Part shown: positions 8,313 through 16,669 of the stretch, piece after piece
Position numbering within the stretch: position 1 is the stretch's first letter
Layout of the letters: each line of letters starts with the position of its first letter
Assembly (NCBI GenBank): GCA_903940125.1
Contig: CAJAJL010000100.1
Coordinates: forward strand, 1 to 64,000
DNA length: 64,000 nucleotides
Direction of reading: 5' to 3'
Origin: an uncultured Chlorobiaceae bacterium
Lineage (GTDB): Bacteria > Bacteroidota > Chlorobiia > Chlorobiales > Chlorobiaceae
Translations under genes and position numbers: made by a program
The notes under the pieces: generated by a model
Database searches by the model: none
The model's input: the letters and a program-made list of their open reading frames with translations, nothing else
Told to the model about the DNA's origin: nothing

Positions 8313-9857
8313 TTATAGTGGAATCAGGCCGTGTTTCTTCTGAGGCCTGAATTCCCGTTTGGAATGGAGAAAATCGAGCGACATGGCCAGATAGCGGCGT
8401 GTCTCAGCCGGCTCGATGATGTCATCCACCTGAAAGTGAGCGGCTGCGGCATAAGGTGTGGCAAAGGTTTCGCGATACTCCTTGACCAGTTCCTGGCGGC
8501 GCACTGCGGGATCATCCGATTTTTTGATCTCGTTACGAAAGATAACGTCTACAGCACCATCGGCGCCCATAACGGCAATTTCGGCTGAAGGCCATGAAAC
8601 TACTCTATCGGCATCCAGGTCTTTGCTGCACATGGCCAGATAGGCTCCACCATAGGCTTTTCGGAGTACAACCGTGATTTTTGGTACGGTGGCGGCAGCG
8701 TAAGCAAAGAGCATCTTGGCACCATGTCGGATGATTCCCCCATACTCCTGTTCGACGCCAGGCAGAAAGCCGGGGACATCGACAAAGGTAATGAGCGGTA
8801 TGTTGAAGGCATTGCAGAATCGGATGAAGCGGGCGGCCTTATCCGAAGCATTGATGTCGAGCACGCCAGCCATCACATTGGGCTGGTTGGCAACAATACC
8901 TACTGCGCGTCCCTGAAGCCGTGCAAAGCCAATAACGATGTTGGGGGCAAATGAGGACTGCACCTCCATTAAATCGGCTTTATCCACGATATGGCCTATG
9001 ACTTCACGGACGTCGTACCGCTGTTTCGGGTCAAGGGGAATAACAGTGTTAAGACGTTTGTCAGGGATGATAATATCGTCCGCCTCCAACTGGGGTGAGT
9101 CCTCAAGATTGTTTGAAGGGAGAAATGACAATAAGCGTTTGCAGATGGCAATGGCATCCAGATCATCTTCAGCAATGAAGTGAACCACACCGGAGTTATT
9201 CATCTGAGCAATTGGCCCCCCCAGCTCTTCGGTGGTAACCACTTCTCCGGTTACTGCCTTGATGACCGAGGGACCGGTAATGAACATCCGTGCCGCACGG
9301 GTCTGGATGATGAAGTCGGTCAGGGCCGGGCTGTATGCAGCACCACCGGCACAGGGGCCGCAGATGATTGAAATTTGCGGCACGACGCCTGAAAGCATGA
9401 CGTTGTTGTAAAAGACTTTACCATAGCCGGAAAGACTGTCGATCCCCTCCTGGATACGGGCACCGCCTGAGTCGTTGATCATGACGAAGGGTGAGCCTGT
9501 CTTGAGCGAAGACTGCATCATCTGTACTATTTTATTACAGTGCGCCTCACCGGCTGAGCCACCGACAACGGTGAAATCCTGGCTGGCAACATGCACAAGT
9601 CTTCCGCTGATACTGCCGGCTCCAGTGACCACGCCATCTGCTGCCAGCTCCTTGTCCGTCATTCCGAAGTTTGTGCAGCGGTGTTTTGCAAAAAGTCCCG
9701 ATTCCTGAAAACTGTCCTGATCGAGGAGTGCGCCGATGCGCTCACGTGCGCTTAGACTGCCTGCTTCGTGTTGGCGATCGATCTTGTCCTGCCCGCCTCC
9801 CGATTGCAATTTTTCCTTTCGCTGGTTCAGATCCTGTACTATCTCTTCAATATTCAT
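8313..9857 (-). CDS. Acyl-CoA carboxyltransferase (methylmalonyl-CoA carboxytransferase 12S / propionyl-CoA carboxylase beta)
   Basis: The 514-residue protein has the full length of the crotonase-fold carboxyltransferase family. Two oxyanion segments are visible: SGGARIQEG and CGPCAGGAAY in the N-terminal domain, and FVDVPGFLPG and RKAYGGAYLAM in the C-terminal domain. The substrate is probably propionyl-CoA/methylmalonyl-CoA, by family resemblance. It transfers CO2 between biotin and the acyl-CoA. Neighbours are the pyruvate/oxaloacetate carboxyltransferase upstream and the small subunit and biotin carrier downstream. Together they make a transcarboxylase set (EC 2.1.3.1 type). The start ATG 9857 fits the family N-terminus. 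Confidence 0.92.
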   Translation of the reverse strand: MNIEEIVQDLNQRKEKLQSGGGQDKIDRQHEAGSLSARERIGALLDQDSFQESGLFAKHRCTNFGMTDKELAADGVVTGAGSISGRLVHVASQDFTVVGGSAGEAHCNKIVQMMQSSLKTGSPFVMINDSGGARIQEGIDSLSGYGKVFYNNVMLSGVVPQISIICGPCAGGAAYSPALTDFIIQTRAARMFITGPSVIKAVTGEVVTTEELGGPIAQMNNSGVVHFIAEDDLDAIAICKRLLSFLPSNNLEDSPQLEADDIIIPDKRLNTVIPLDPKQRYDVREVIGHIVDKADLMEVQSSFAPNIVIGFARLQGRAVGIVANQPNVMAGVLDINASDKAARFIRFCNAFNIPLITFVDVPGFLPGVEQEYGGIIRHGAKMLFAYAAATVPKITVVLRKAYGGAYLAMCSKDLDADRVVSWPSAEIAVMGADGAVDVIFRNEIKKSDDPAVRRQELVKEYRETFATPYAAAAHFQVDDIIEPAETRRYLAMSLDFLHSKREFRPQKKHGLIPL

Positions 9858-9894
9858 GGTGTCCCGACTCTATCTCTGATTATCATATTTATAA

Positions 9895-11394
9895 CTACTG
9901 GTAGGGTGTTACAGTCACCTTGTGCTGCCGGCCGCTCAGGGTCACGGAGTAGGTGATGGGACCGGTGATTGCCCCCTGATGACCTTCAGCAGGTTGCGTT
10001 TCCGATTCACCTGTCGCAGGGTTACGTCCAAGGTTTCGAGGACCTTCGTGTCGTTCGGCAAAAAATTTTGGTGCCACCTGTGGAAACATGGCATAGGTCA
10101 GCACATCTTCAGTTGTACCGTTGCATCCAGTAATGGCCAGAGCTGAAGAACGGAGCTTGTCCCACTCCGGTTTCAGAAGATTTGCAGGACGGCAGTGGAT
10201 CGGTTTTTTGTGGGCATGCTCGTGTGCCATTTTCACGACGTCCGGATTTTTTTCGCCAGGTACGGCACCGTAATAGCCGAGCATGAGATCAGCAAATTCG
10301 CCAGTCAATACCTTGTATCTTCCCATGAGGACATTAAGCACTGCCTGGGTACCGACGATCTGGCTGCTGGGGGTCACAAGGGGAACATATCCTGTATCCT
10401 TTCGGACAAGCGGGATCTCCTCCAGTACCTCTTTCATCCGATCGCCGGCACCCTGCTGCTTCAGCTGATTTTCCATATTGGAAAGCATGCCACCGGGGAT
10501 CTGGCTCTTGAAAATCTCAGTCTCAACGCCGGTAACTTGTGAAAGAAACTCGCTGTAACGTCCCAGCACCGTCATGAAATGTCTCTTTACTCTCTGTACT
10601 TTTTCCATGTTGACCCTGGTGGTGTAGCCTGTGCCTTCCAGCATTTCAATAAAGCTTTCCGTGGGGTTGTGCCCCGGTCCAAGACTCATGGAACTGATTG
10701 CGGTATCCACGCAATCCACTCCGGCCTCAACAGCCTTCATCAGGCTGACCAGCGTAACACCGGTGGTGGCATGAACATGGAGATGCACCCGAAGATCATC
10801 TCCACAGGCCTCTTTAATTCCTTTTACCAGATCATAAGCTGCCTGAGGCTTGATGAGGGCCGCCATATCCTTGATGCAGAGTGAGTCGACCCCCATATCC
10901 TGAAGCCTGCGGGCCTGGTCGACAAAAAGCTGTGTAGTGTGAATGGGACTGACAGTATAACAGATTGTCCCCTGAGCATGTCCTCCGGCTTTCTTGACAG
11001 CACGTACCGAGGTCTCTATATTTCGCAGGTCATTGAGTGCGTCAAAAATGCGGAAGACGTCCATGCCGTTTTCTGCTGACTTGTTGCAGAATCGTTCCAC
11101 CACCTCATCCTGGTAGTGTCGATACCCCAGAAGATTCTGACCGCGCAACAGCATCTGCAATGGGGTTTTTGGCATCAGCCGCTTGAAGGTGCGCAAACGT
11201 TCCCACGGGTCCTCGTTCAGAAAGCGGATGCATGAATCATAGGTAGCGCCACCCCAGCATTCCAGTGACCAATAGCCGGCATCGTCGAGGTCTGCACAGG
11301 CTCCGGTCATATCTTCAATTCCAAGTCTGGTGGCAATCAGACTCTGGTGTGCATCCCGAAGGGCAAGTTCGGTAATATCAATGATTCTGTTTAT
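9895..11394 (-). CDS. Pyruvate/oxaloacetate carboxyltransferase (transcarboxylase 5S-like, PycB)
   Basis: The TIM-barrel carboxyltransferase begins DITELALRDAHQSL and has the catalytic lysine in CIKDMAAL and the metal-binding HLHVHATTG. It ends after the linker (SVTLSGRQHKVTV) and lacks a biotin domain, which is instead encoded by the gene at 7686. It would move CO2 between carboxybiotin and pyruvate, giving oxaloacetate. Start: the only optimally placed codon after the strong AAGGAG at 11402-11407 is ATA at 11394. The nearest in-frame standard start upstream is TTG 11457, without a good ribosome site, giving a 520-residue form with 21 odd extra residues. I prefer ATA. Confidence 0.88.
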   Translation of the reverse strand: MNRIIDITELALRDAHQSLIATRLGIEDMTGACADLDDAGYWSLECWGGATYDSCIRFLNEDPWERLRTFKRLMPKTPLQMLLRGQNLLGYRHYQDEVVERFCNKSAENGMDVFRIFDALNDLRNIETSVRAVKKAGGHAQGTICYTVSPIHTTQLFVDQARRLQDMGVDSLCIKDMAALIKPQAAYDLVKGIKEACGDDLRVHLHVHATTGVTLVSLMKAVEAGVDCVDTAISSMSLGPGHNPTESFIEMLEGTGYTTRVNMEKVQRVKRHFMTVLGRYSEFLSQVTGVETEIFKSQIPGGMLSNMENQLKQQGAGDRMKEVLEEIPLVRKDTGYVPLVTPSSQIVGTQAVLNVLMGRYKVLTGEFADLMLGYYGAVPGEKNPDVVKMAHEHAHKKPIHCRPANLLKPEWDKLRSSALAITGCNGTTEDVLTYAMFPQVAPKFFAERHEGPRNLGRNPATGESETQPAEGHQGAITGPITYSVTLSGRQHKVTVTPYQ

Positions 11395-11407
11395 GGTAAC
11401 TCTCCTT
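11392..11407 (-). promoter_or_regulatory. Strong Shine-Dalgarno followed by apparent AUA start codon
   Basis: On the minus strand AAGGAG (11407-11402) is followed after seven bases by ATA (11394-11392), then codons for NRIIDITELALRD, the expected N-terminus of the carboxyltransferase. No ATG, GTG or TTG is in frame at a usable distance from this site. AUA is a very rare start codon and would lower translation. Confidence 0.55.
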
Positions 11408-11574
11408 GATGATGTTAAATGTATGCAACCATAGACTATCCTGAAAATTTTTCGCAAATTAAATCGGAAAAACCACAGCTTTCTACACCGTTACATCCGG
11501 TTTTTTTAAGGATAATCAGATTATCAAAATTCTGGGAGAATATAATAAATCAGGATTGGAATAAAGTATTTTAT

Positions 11575-12603
11575 TTATTGTTTAGTTTTCCAGACGGTTT
11601 TAAATTCCTGAGCCATATTAACAAGCTTCCATTTGTTTACCGTTAGAGAATCTCTCCATTCAGGCACTGAATCTCCATGATATGGAGGGTATGCATATTC
11701 TCGCATTGAATCATTATGATTGAGAAGTAACTCAATATTAGGGTATTTATTTGTTGATGTTAAGTGGAACATACCAAAGTCGCCACTAGTATTTCCAAAA
11801 GCAAATACAGGTTTTTTACCGATTTGTGAATAAATATTTATACTTTTTCCGTCTTTATCATCTTTAGAAGGGAAAATGCCTTTATGGATAACAAATAATG
11901 TTTCATGATCGCTTGGCGTATAAACGGGTTTTAAAATCTGATGGGTGCCGATAAGATGTGCCCGGTCCAAATTGATTATCTGCGGACAAACACTCCATAT
12001 TACCCCTTGCATTGAACCTGATACAATATAAACAGTAAATTTATTCTGCTTCAAATAACTTATCAATTCAAGCATTGGCTGATAAAACATATTTGCCAGA
12101 ATGATATTATATTTTTTATCCTTTGTTTTTGTTAAATAAGAACGAGCCGAATGTACATAAGTTTCATGGTCAACTCCTTCGTAAGCTTTCCAGACCATTG
12201 AGTCAATATAGTTATAGTAAGGTGCTTTACTGAAGTTAATCCAGTTGTTTATAACTGATGTATCCGCAGGGTTTGCTTCAAGTTTTTTTGCGTATTGATA
12301 TTCTGGATAGGTTAATAATTCCGGATTTTTTGCGGATTTCCGGTTTAAACCGTCAATAGCAGCATACATTTCAAACCACAAAGGCGCTTCGCAAGCGATA
12401 GTGCCATCCATATCAAAAACAGCAATACGATCTTCAACAGGGATATTCTTTTTTGCTTTGTTAACAAAATCTAAAATTGTTTTTTTAATTGGGGTATTAT
12501 TCCAGGAAGGAATTGGGTCGCAGTTTGCTTTTTCGCCATAAAACAAGCAGCAAAGCATTATAGCTGCAAATAATGTCAGACAATAAAAATTATTCTTTTT
12601 CAT
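11575..12603 (-). CDS. Exported HAD-family phosphatase
   Basis: The 342-residue protein starts at ATG 12603 with a signal peptide (FYCLTLFAAIMLCCLFYG). The HAD motif I is FDMDGT, motif II lies in VSGSMQGV and motif IV in FGNTSGDFGMF. The arrangement fits the SerB-like/phosphorylcholine-phosphatase side of the superfamily, which dephosphorylates small molecules; the true substrate is unknown. A longer frame to 12735 adds 44 residues without signal-peptide logic and was rejected. The gene is noticeably AT-rich compared with the transcarboxylase genes next to it, which suggests different ancestry. Confidence 0.8.
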   Translation of the reverse strand: MKKNNFYCLTLFAAIMLCCLFYGEKANCDPIPSWNNTPIKKTILDFVNKAKKNIPVEDRIAVFDMDGTIACEAPLWFEMYAAIDGLNRKSAKNPELLTYPEYQYAKKLEANPADTSVINNWINFSKAPYYNYIDSMVWKAYEGVDHETYVHSARSYLTKTKDKKYNIILANMFYQPMLELISYLKQNKFTVYIVSGSMQGVIWSVCPQIINLDRAHLIGTHQILKPVYTPSDHETLFVIHKGIFPSKDDKDGKSINIYSQIGKKPVFAFGNTSGDFGMFHLTSTNKYPNIELLLNHNDSMREYAYPPYHGDSVPEWRDSLTVNKWKLVNMAQEFKTVWKTKQ

Positions 12604-12673
12604 ATATTGGTTCCGTATTCGGCGACAGGAAGATGTTGATGCTTGAGATGTATGCAAGTGCATTTCACAATAC

Positions 12674-12713
12674 ATAGAGCAGCAAAAGGTAACTTTTCCT
12701 TTTGCTGCTCTAT
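12674..12713. terminator. Perfect 16-bp hairpin, possible terminator
   Basis: ATAGAGCAGCAAAAGG (12674-12689) pairs perfectly with its complement at 12698-12713 around an 8-base loop. It lies between two minus-strand genes, downstream of the Lys/Ala-rich gene and upstream of the HAD gene. There is no T-run on either side, so a standard rho-independent terminator is not certain. A second short inverted repeat, CCGGAGA...TCTCCGG, follows at 12715-12744. Confidence 0.5.
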
Positions 12714-12747
12714 GCCGGAGAGTACCGGTAATCATGTCTCCGGGTAA

Positions 12748-13146
12748 TTATTTCTTGTTGTCTTTGTACCTCATATCGGGAGTTCCGTCTTTCTTGGTAG
12801 GTCCCGCAGGTTTAGCTTTATTCTTATTCTGCTTGTATCGCATGTCGGGAGTTCCATCCTTCTTGGTCGGCCCTGCAGTGCTCCCCGAAGGCTTTGCTGA
12901 TGGTTTTGTCTCCGTGATTTTATCGGTTTTGACAGCTGGCTTTACGACGGGTTTTGCAAGCGCTTTCTCGGCAGGTTTCGAGGCTGCTTTCTCGACAGGT
13001 TTTGTGGTTTCTTTTTTCACAGCCTTCACCTGTTCGGTTTTTGCCGTGGCCTTTTTTTCCTCTTTCTTTTCAGCGAAGGTTTTCGTCGGACAAAATACAG
13101 TGGTTGCGAAGAAAACCATGATCATCAAAAGTGCTGATTTTTTCAT
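12748..13146 (-). CDS. Lys/Ala-rich exported protein with two C-terminal GPTKKDGTPDMRYK repeats
   Basis: The 132-residue protein has a signal peptide (SALLMIMVFFATTVF, cleavage near TFAE), then a Lys/Ala/Pro-rich middle (KPVEKAASKPAEKALAKPV) and two copies of AGPTKKDGTPDMRYK separated by 23 residues. The same short motif occurs, as I recall, at the C-terminus of exported proteins in Bacteroidota/Chlorobiota. It has no enzyme motif. The low-complexity middle resembles the protein at 2138-2560. A structural or envelope-binding role is only a guess. Confidence 0.72.
   Translation of the reverse strand: MKKSALLMIMVFFATTVFCPTKTFAEKKEEKKATAKTEQVKAVKKETTKPVEKAASKPAEKALAKPVVKPAVKTDKITETKPSAKPSGSTAGPTKKDGTPDMRYKQNKNKAKPAGPTKKDGTPDMRYKDNKK
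12764..12878. repeat. Two direct DNA copies encoding the GTPDMRY motif
   Basis: Two near-identical stretches of about 46 bases start at 12764 and 12833, 69 bases (23 codons) apart. They differ mainly at third codon positions (GTACC/GTATCG, CCGTCT/CCATCC), which shows selection on the peptide instead of a recent DNA duplication. Confidence 0.75.
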
Positions 13147-13294
13147 GATTTTGTTTTTTTTGTTGAAAAAGAGTCAATAGTTGACAGGATTAGCTTACAG
13201 GGTAACTTCCAGCAGCTTCTTGGGACTTTGCAATTTAAATTTACACATTATTTTACATAAAAAAGGACAGGAGTATCATTCAGGATTGATCAGT

Positions 13295-13861
13295 TTATAT
13301 TCCAAACCAGGCAAGCACGCCAAACACAACGCCGATGCTGGCACACGTTAAACTTGCATACTTAAGCCATTTACGGCGTGTAAGGATGGTAATTGCTGCA
13401 AGTGAAATAGCTATTTGAAGCATCGTTACTCCAGTAGCCCATCGATGGTGAGAATGCATAAACTTTTCTGAATGTTCATCGGCCTCAAGAGAGAGTTTTT
13501 CTGTGGCTTCAGCTTTCTTTTTAATCTCTGCTTTTTCAGCGATGTAACGGGCAACATCATTTTTTTTCTTCTCCTGCTCGTTGCTTGATGTCACTTTTGT
13601 GGCAAGCTCTGCAATGTTTTGTTTACTGCTTTTTGCTTGATAATAATTCCATTGATTAGCAGCTTCTGTCTTCCTGATGGCAGCTTCATTTTTCATCATT
13701 ATGGCTTCACTCAGCGTAAAACTGGCTTCGTAAGAGAGCAAGGCTCCAAGAGTGGCCATGATCGCAGTCATGACGGCAATCTGGTTATTGAACCCTTTCC
13801 CTTCTTCGCCGCCTTCCAATACCTCTTCGTGTGGTCCTTTCACTTCAAATTCTTCACCCAT
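13295..13861 (-). CDS. DUF4337 membrane protein
   Basis: The 188-residue protein has an N-terminal membrane helix (QIAVMTAIMATLGALLSYEA), a long charged helical region (about 60-130, rich in Lys, Glu and Ala) and two C-terminal membrane helices (MLQIAISLAAITIL and the GVVFGVLAWFGI end). This is the layout of the DUF4337 family. The start has AAAAGGAGTCTACA before the ATG at 13861. The function of the family is unknown; the topology suggests a coiled-coil domain held against the membrane at both ends. Confidence 0.82.
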   Translation of the reverse strand: MGEEFEVKGPHEEVLEGGEEGKGFNNQIAVMTAIMATLGALLSYEASFTLSEAIMMKNEAAIRKTEAANQWNYYQAKSSKQNIAELATKVTSSNEQEKKKNDVARYIAEKAEIKKKAEATEKLSLEADEHSEKFMHSHHRWATGVTMLQIAISLAAITILTRRKWLKYASLTCASIGVVFGVLAWFGI

Positions 13862-13954
13862 TGTAGACTCCTTTTCTTGTTGTTCATGTCAGCAGAGAAA
13901 ATAATGACAGAACGGTAATAATGAAACATCAGGTATCGAGAGACCGTATCACTG

Positions 13955-14503
13955 TTATCGATTGTAGTATGAAATAAGAGATGCCTTTGCGATGGCATGT
14001 TGATTGAGCATAAATCCAACCAAAGCAGGAGAAGTTTTTTCATCAACATCCAATGCCGGGGTGTTGAGAGCATAAACCGTAAAGATGTACCGATGAGGTT
14101 TGTCGCCTACGGGAGGACAAGCACCGCCAAATCCAGCCTTACCATAATCTGTCAAACTTTGAACACTCCCTTTAGGCGCCAGCCCTTTTTGAGGATTACC
14201 CGCATCTTTTTTAAGTTCATAGGTGTTTGATGGAATGTTCACTATAACCCAATGCCACCAGCCGCTTCCTGTTGGTGCATCAGGGTCATAGACCGTTACT
14301 GCGAAGCTTTTTGTATCGTGAGGTGCATTGATCCATTTCAGGGAGGGTGAGATATTTTTTCCAGTGCATCCAAATCCTGAAAATACCTGCTCTTCTGTCA
14401 GCTGTCCTTTTAAATCGTCACTTTTCAAGGTGAATTCTTCGCCACGGGCGTTGCCGACACCGATAAACGCCAGCATAAACACAATAAAAACCAGTTTTTT
14501 CAT
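13955..14503 (-). CDS. YbhB/YbcL family Raf-kinase-inhibitor-like (PEBP) protein, exported
   Basis: The 182-residue protein has a signal peptide (KKLVFIVFMLAFIGVGNA) and the PEBP fold segments YDPDAPTGSGWWHWVIVN and a downstream GACPPVGDKPHRY, which form the anion-binding pocket. The start at ATG 14503 is chosen for its GGAGGAAATACC ribosome site; a frame to 14554 adds 17 residues. Bacterial members are small-molecule or phospholipid-binding proteins of unclear role. It stands alone, divergent from ogt. Confidence 0.9.
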   Translation of the reverse strand: MKKLVFIVFMLAFIGVGNARGEEFTLKSDDLKGQLTEEQVFSGFGCTGKNISPSLKWINAPHDTKSFAVTVYDPDAPTGSGWWHWVIVNIPSNTYELKKDAGNPQKGLAPKGSVQSLTDYGKAGFGGACPPVGDKPHRYIFTVYALNTPALDVDEKTSPALVGFMLNQHAIAKASLISYYNR

Positions 14504-14600
14504 GGTATTTCCTCCGTTGTTGTGTTGATTATTGTATGAACAGGTGGTTTGCATGCTCTTTTTTTATGCAAGCTAAGTAACATACTTATTATGCCGAAAA

Positions 14601-15080
14601 ATGAATAAAAACCTTTTTCTTTATTATCAAAAGACTGATATAGGCCGTGTTGGCATAGCAGAATGCGGAGGGTCAATATCCAACCTCCTCTTAGATGCAA
14701 GTTCTCCTTTGCCGGACGCACAACTCTTTGAAACAAAACTTATTGCAGAGGCGTTTCAGCAGTTGAACAGTTATCTTTCTGGAAAGCTGAAACAATTTTC
14801 AATACCTCTCACCTTTTCAGGGACAACGTTCACGCAGCATGTCTTGAGAATACTGTGTACGATTCCCTATGGAACCACGGTTACATACAGGGATGTTGCG
14901 GCAACTGCAGGAAACTCGCTTGCGGTCCGGGCTGTAGGTATGGTGAATCACAGGAATTCCATTCCATTGTTCATTCCCTGTCATAGAGTTATAGGTAGTG
15001 ATGGCTCTCTAACCGGCTATAGAGGCGGGCTGGCATTGAAAAAACAGCTGCTTGAGCTCGAAAAGAGGTTCCGTCAATAA
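14601..15080 (+). CDS. ogt: Methylated-DNA-protein cysteine S-methyltransferase
   Basis: The 159-residue protein repairs O6-methylguanine by transferring the alkyl group to its own cysteine. The active site is PCHRV, followed by GSDGSLTGYRGGLALKKQLL, and the helix-turn-helix segment contains IPYGTTVTYRDVA. The size fits the Ogt type without an Ada domain. The short N-terminal domain is typical. It is transcribed divergently from the PEBP gene with about 100 bases between them. Confidence 0.93.
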   Translation: MNKNLFLYYQKTDIGRVGIAECGGSISNLLLDASSPLPDAQLFETKLIAEAFQQLNSYLSGKLKQFSIPLTFSGTTFTQHVLRILCTIPYGTTVTYRDVAATAGNSLAVRAVGMVNHRNSIPLFIPCHRVIGSDGSLTGYRGGLALKKQLLELEKRFRQ

Positions 15081-15439
15081 CCTTTTCCATATAGCTGTTT
15101 TCCGGTATGCAACATACCCTGTTAAGGGGATTTTGATACTTGTGTTTATTGCTAAATTGAGAACAATAAAAGTTAACAGGGAGAATAACCGTTATGATCT
15201 CAAAATATTTATCAAAATTCTTATGTTGTTGAGACGTATGAGTTAATTTAGACAATAAAGTTTTTGTGCTGAAAGAGTACTTGATTATTTCAACAAGTTG
15301 ATAATGAAGCCGATTCTTACTGTCAAAGGATCGGCTTTTGGTATTTTTTTACATGCCGGTAGATTTCTGGAACCGAATTATCCGGGTTAACATCGAATGA
15401 TGGGTTGAACAGGTTTTCTGTGGATAAATAAAATGATCT
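15081..15439. other. Intergenic region, 359 bases
   Basis: No convincing gene is seen. The region is AT-rich and contains a terminator-like hairpin at 15307-15339. It should hold the promoter of the RND efflux operon in its last 100 bases, but no operator or regulator gene could be recognised. Confidence 0.5.
15307..15339 (+). terminator. Rho-independent terminator
   Basis: AAGCCGAT (15307-15314) pairs with ATCGGCTT (15330-15337), followed by TTGGTATTTTTTT. It lies 226 bases after ogt, so it may end the ogt transcript or a short unannotated transcript in the gap. Confidence 0.75.
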
Positions 15440-16609
15440 ATGAATAAAAAACTGCGAAACAGGGTTGTCAGGATATCGGTGGTTATTGGAATGTGTATAC
15501 CGGTACTCTTTTATGGTTGTGGACCTGAAAAAGATGGTAAAAACGCCGCGATGAAGGAAAAGCCTGCCTTGCCGGTTATGACAGTTAAGCTCTCCGATGC
15601 AACGGTTACAACATTTTATTCAGCTCTTCTCGAAGGAAAAGTCAATGTTGAAATCCGTCCTCAGGTTGATGGTACACTCCAGACAATCTATGTCGACGAA
15701 GGTTCCCTGGTCAAAGCGGGTCAGTCGCTTTTTAAAATAGAAGATCGGGTTTACCGTGAGCAGTATAACAGTGCGTTGGCATCACAACATGCTGCTGAAG
15801 CGAAGCTTGTTGTCGCCAGACTTGATGAGGAAAAACTTGTTCCGCTTGTGCAGAATAAGGTGATCTCTGAAATTCAGCTGAAAACCGCCAGGGCAAATAC
15901 TCATGCAGCTCAAGCTGCTGTAGAACAGGCAAAAGCCGCTGCTCGTTCTGCACAGGTGAATCTTGATTATACAGTCATTAAAGCACCCGTAAGCGGTTAT
16001 ATCGGTAAGATACCGTTACGCCTTGGCAGTCTGGTCAGCAAAAATCAGAGTGCCTGGCTTACTCTCCTCAGTGATGTCAGTGAAGTCTATGCCTATTTCA
16101 GCATGAGTGAAAATGACTTTATGCATTTTCGCCAGCAGTATGCAGGCGTGACTATACAGGATAAGTTGCGGCAGGTTTCCCCTGTCTCATTGGTACTGTC
16201 GGACGGCAGCCTGTATACTGAAAAAGGCGTAATAGGTTCCGTAAGCGGTCAGTTTGATCAAACAACGGCATCAGTCAGGATCAGGGCGGTTTTCCCAAAT
16301 CCACATGGCCTTCTGCGTTCGGGCAATACTGGAAAAGTAGTGATTGAGTCACTCTCCCGTAAGGCACTGCTTGTACCTCAGGCGGCGACCGTTGAGCTGC
16401 AGGACAAGGTCTTTGTGTTTGTGCTTGGCAAAGGCAACAGTGTGAAGAAGCAGGTCGTTACGGTTTCCGGGAAAAGTGGTAATAATTTTATTGTGAGTAC
16501 CGGTTTGAAACCCGGGGACACCATTCTGACTGCAGGTGTTGAGAAAATACAGGACGGAACGGTTATTACGCCAGTTAAAAATGCAGCAGCAGGGGAGGTT
16601 CGTAAATAA
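15440..16609 (+). CDS. RND efflux periplasmic adaptor (AcrA/MexA type), lipoprotein
   Basis: The 389-residue membrane-fusion protein has a lipobox (LFYGCGP, Cys near 27), so it should be lipid-anchored in the inner membrane. Barrel-sandwich halves flank a coiled-coil hairpin (VEIRPQVDGTLQTIYVDEG ... LDYTVIKAPVSGYIGKIPL). It joins the pump at 16670 to the outer-membrane channel at 19911. These three genes form one operon in the order adaptor, pump, channel. No TetR or MarR regulator is adjacent. The substrate is unknown; the pump type suggests hydrophobic drugs or bile-salt-like compounds. Confidence 0.94.
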   Translation: MNKKLRNRVVRISVVIGMCIPVLFYGCGPEKDGKNAAMKEKPALPVMTVKLSDATVTTFYSALLEGKVNVEIRPQVDGTLQTIYVDEGSLVKAGQSLFKIEDRVYREQYNSALASQHAAEAKLVVARLDEEKLVPLVQNKVISEIQLKTARANTHAAQAAVEQAKAAARSAQVNLDYTVIKAPVSGYIGKIPLRLGSLVSKNQSAWLTLLSDVSEVYAYFSMSENDFMHFRQQYAGVTIQDKLRQVSPVSLVLSDGSLYTEKGVIGSVSGQFDQTTASVRIRAVFPNPHGLLRSGNTGKVVIESLSRKALLVPQAATVELQDKVFVFVLGKGNSVKKQVVTVSGKSGNNFIVSTGLKPGDTILTAGVEKIQDGTVITPVKNAAAGEVRK

Positions 16610-16669
16610 TGCCCAGCGCAGTAATACTCTACTTGCATCAGGATTTGTCAGAGCTAAACGCACCTATCC

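Noticed and set aside
8093-9857. Sodium-pumping methylmalonyl-CoA or oxaloacetate decarboxylase
   Set aside because: The OadB/MmdB membrane subunit is absent and the OadG-like protein lacks its membrane helix.
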